Below are positions 15,230 through 16,789 of a stretch of 16,789 bases of DNA, piece after piece. Under the pieces are notes generated by a model, which saw nothing but the letters and a program-made list of their open reading frames with translations, was not told the DNA's origin and ran no database searches. The first letter of the stretch is position 1; each line of letters starts with the position of its first letter. The DNA lies in contig CALVPA010000048.1 in the NCBI GenBank assembly GCA_944350395.1, positions 1 through 16,789 on the forward strand. The letters run 5' to 3'. The stretch comes from an uncultured Bacilli bacterium. GTDB taxonomy: Bacteria > Bacillota_I > Bacilli_A > RF39 > UBA660. Position numbers and translations under genes: made by a program.

Positions 15230-15239
15230 TTCACTTTTT
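15197..15239. terminator. Bidirectional terminator shared by two convergent genes
   Basis: The 15-base arm at 15199-15213 pairs perfectly with 15225-15239 around an 11-base loop. T-rich sequence follows on the plus strand and an A-run precedes it, giving a T-tract in both directions. Both stop codons (TAA 15227-15229 plus, TGA 15231-15233 minus) lie inside the 3' arm. Confidence 0.88.
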
Positions 15240-16481
15240 ATTTTTAATAATCGTTACAGTATTTAAATCAAACTTAAATTTACTCATTATTTCTTTAAAT
15301 TCTTCAAAACTTAAATTTTTAATAGTATCTATTTCACTGATACTTCTAGTAAAATCTAACTGCGTCGCAAATCTTTGAAAACAGCTATATATATAATCTC
15401 TACTCTTAAGCTCATTTACGATCAGTTGTTTTTTAGCTAACTCAAAGTCTTTTTCTTTTATATCCATAATTTTAATTTCTTTAGCCATGGCTTCTAAAAA
15501 TGCATCAGAGTTGTAACTTTCAGTACTATAAGAAATAGTTATAGAATCTAAGAAGAAATCGTCTGATAAGCCTATTCCACCGATTGCAATCTTTTCTTTT
15601 GTCAAATCTTCGACAAACTTAGTCGATCCATTAAACTTTACTCTGTTAAATATATACAGACATAAATCTAATTTCAAATTATTTATATTAAAGTCATTTT
15701 TGACTTTATAGGTTAGTATTACAAAGTCGCTATCTATAGGCATGTATATTACTTCGCGTTTTTTTCTAACACCAAATTTGTCTTCGTAATTGAATGGTCT
15801 CATATGATTTGGATGAGCTGGAATTTTTGAGTATATTTTTTCTAATAGCTCTACAGTTTTATCAACGTCGACATTACCACCTATTACTATAAACTTGTTT
15901 TCGTCGTTATAGTAGGCGTCGTAACAAGTTTTAGCATCTTCTAACGAAATTTTATTAGTACTCTCTACTGTGCCTAACACATTATTTGATTTGGGACTTG
16001 CTTCAAAATTGGCGTATACATTTCTCTTGTTGTTTGTAAACGCTATTCTATATTTATTATCTTGTGCACTCTTTAGTTCCTCACAAATTGCACTCTTTAC
16101 TTCTTTTATATTTTCTTCTGTGAACACTGGATCATCGACCATCGTAATTAGTTCCTCAATGGACTTTTCGATATTCTTTATGCCTATGAAATAATAACTA
16201 GTTACTTCCGGATATGTTACTCCATTACATTCGTAGTTTTTGTCCATGAAATGGTGGAACATATTTCCTCGTTTAGATTTTTCTATTAGGTAGTGCTCTA
16301 AAAAGTGGGCGATAGCTGGCTCTACTTCGCACTTTTTATCCATATAATAGAACTTATCGAAGTAACCCAAAGTTCCATATTTGACATTATAAGACACAAA
16401 AGTTCTCTTACAGTTTTTATCACTATATATATAAACTTTTACACCATTTTTTAGAGTCTTTTCGATATAATCTTTTTTCAT
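15231..16481 (-). CDS. ymfH: M16-family zinc peptidase, YmfH-like
   Basis: A 416-residue M16 (pitrilysin-type) metallopeptidase. The inverted zinc motif HFLEH is at 59-63 (ligands His59 and His63, catalytic Glu62), with the third ligand in EE at 134-135, about 71 residues on, as the family requires. The length, the IAHFLEH context and GTVEST near residue 170 resemble Bacillus YmfH, which databases link by name to EF-P 5-aminopentanol modification. That is a genome-neighbourhood label, and the substrate is unknown. The second M16 half (about 230-410) has no zinc motif, as expected. No signal peptide or membrane segment is seen. The ATG at 16479-16481 overlaps the TGA of the upstream partner (ATGA) and has AGGGAG about 9 bases before it. 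Its end lies in the terminator shared with the PilB-like gene. Confidence 0.88.
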   Translation of the reverse strand: MKKDYIEKTLKNGVKVYIYSDKNCKRTFVSYNVKYGTLGYFDKFYYMDKKCEVEPAIAHFLEHYLIEKSKRGNMFHHFMDKNYECNGVTYPEVTSYYFIGIKNIEKSIEELITMVDDPVFTEENIKEVKSAICEELKSAQDNKYRIAFTNNKRNVYANFEASPKSNNVLGTVESTNKISLEDAKTCYDAYYNDENKFIVIGGNVDVDKTVELLEKIYSKIPAHPNHMRPFNYEDKFGVRKKREVIYMPIDSDFVILTYKVKNDFNINNLKLDLCLYIFNRVKFNGSTKFVEDLTKEKIAIGGIGLSDDFFLDSITISYSTESYNSDAFLEAMAKEIKIMDIKEKDFELAKKQLIVNELKSRDYIYSCFQRFATQLDFTRSISEIDTIKNLSFEEFKEIMSKFKFDLNTVTIIKNKK

Positions 16482-16789
16482 TCTTTCACTCCCTCATAAA
16501 AGAAAGTAAATTTTTTCTCTAACTTTTTAACTTCGTCTACTACTTCTTTTGCAGTTAAACTGTTTATTAATCTGTTTTCTCTCTTTCTAGATATGTTAAA
16601 TCCATAGACTCTATCTTCTAAATCATTTATGACATTCCACTTATTCTCATCGCTTATATAGTCTCTCATATTTATTTTTTCTTTGACACTTATGAGCAGT
16701 TCTTCTACATAGTCTTCATTCTTTAATAACTCTATTACCCTATCGAATCCTTCTAGACACTTGTCTAAACTGTTTTTATCGATAGATGC
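16478..16789 (-). CDS. M16-family protein, YmfF-like, C-terminal fragment (cut by window edge)
   Basis: The frame is open from the TGA at 16478-16480 to the window end, giving 103 residues of a protein whose start lies outside. An internal ATG near 16669 is not a start, because coding sequence of the same style continues upstream (SLDKCLEGFDRVIELLKNED and onwards). The tail has the look of an M16 C-terminal domain: a helical EELLISVKEKIN stretch, NRLINSLTAKEVVDEVKKL, and a final short FTFFYEG strand. The ATGA overlap with the YmfH-like gene matches the YmfF-YmfH pairs of Bacilli, where one partner carries the zinc site. The assignment relies on both the neighbour and the general pattern, since no catalytic part is visible. 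Confidence 0.65.
   Translation of the reverse strand, partial: ASIDKNSLDKCLEGFDRVIELLKNEDYVEELLISVKEKINMRDYISDENKWNVINDLEDRVYGFNISRKRENRLINSLTAKEVVDEVKKLEKKFTFFYEGVKE

Noticed and set aside
16478..16669. A complete 63-residue small gene.
   Set aside because: The reading frame continues upstream without a stop to the window edge with the same protein-like character, and no ribosome site precedes the internal ATG.

Overview
This is an AT-rich, gene-dense stretch of a low-GC Gram-positive-type bacterial chromosome. The signals pointing there are strong AGGAGG-type ribosome binding sites, sigma-A-like promoters, a T-box riboswitch, a Bacillus-style ParE, a YmfF/YmfH-type M16 pair and a PPi-linked glycolytic enzyme (pyruvate, phosphate dikinase). 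TGA is a normal stop: parE, the HD-domain gene and two ATGA gene overlaps use it, so this is not the Mycoplasma code. An uncultured gut Bacilli lineage near the Mollicutes root (RF39-like) fits the overall look, but that placement is inference from protein style, not something the sequence proves.

Layout. 1-962 (-): 5' part of ppdK. 1014-1904 (-): a XerC-type tyrosine recombinase. 1950-4876 (-): parE followed, in an ATGA overlap, by an unrecognised 337-residue protein in the place where parC usually sits. 4877-5288: a 412-base AT-rich divergent intergenic region. 5289-6911 (+): an Asn-rich, DUF2628-like membrane protein. 7047-8024 (-): a signal-anchored surface protein carrying two copies of a Cys/Trp module. 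8122-10104 (-): a CDP-alcohol phosphatidyltransferase (PgsA-like) and the GTPase obgE as one operon from a good sigma-A promoter. 10203-13671 (-): a valine-type T-box leader, an HD-domain phosphohydrolase, then valS. 13796-15229 (+): a PilB/GspE-family ATPase. 15231-16789 (-): a YmfH-like M16 peptidase and the C-terminal part of its YmfF-like partner.

How the parts fit. Most genes are housekeeping: chromosome dimer resolution and decatenation (XerC, ParE), ribosome assembly (Obg), phospholipid synthesis, and valine charging controlled by tRNA-Val. The parts that stand out are: the unknown gene coupled to parE; an Asn in place of the near-invariant Asp of the ParE TOPRIM EGDSAGG motif, at a position linked to quinolone resistance; the HD-domain enzyme placed as first cistron under the valS T-box; a solitary PilB-like ATPase lacking the usual N-terminal domain; and a surface protein with an exact Y-x6-C-x7-W-x17-C-x3-F module duplicated 70 residues apart. 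Intrinsic terminators are repeatedly folded into the last codons of the genes they end, including a two-way terminator shared by two convergent genes whose stop codons are one base apart.

No tRNA, rRNA, CRISPR array, insertion sequence or phage gene was seen.
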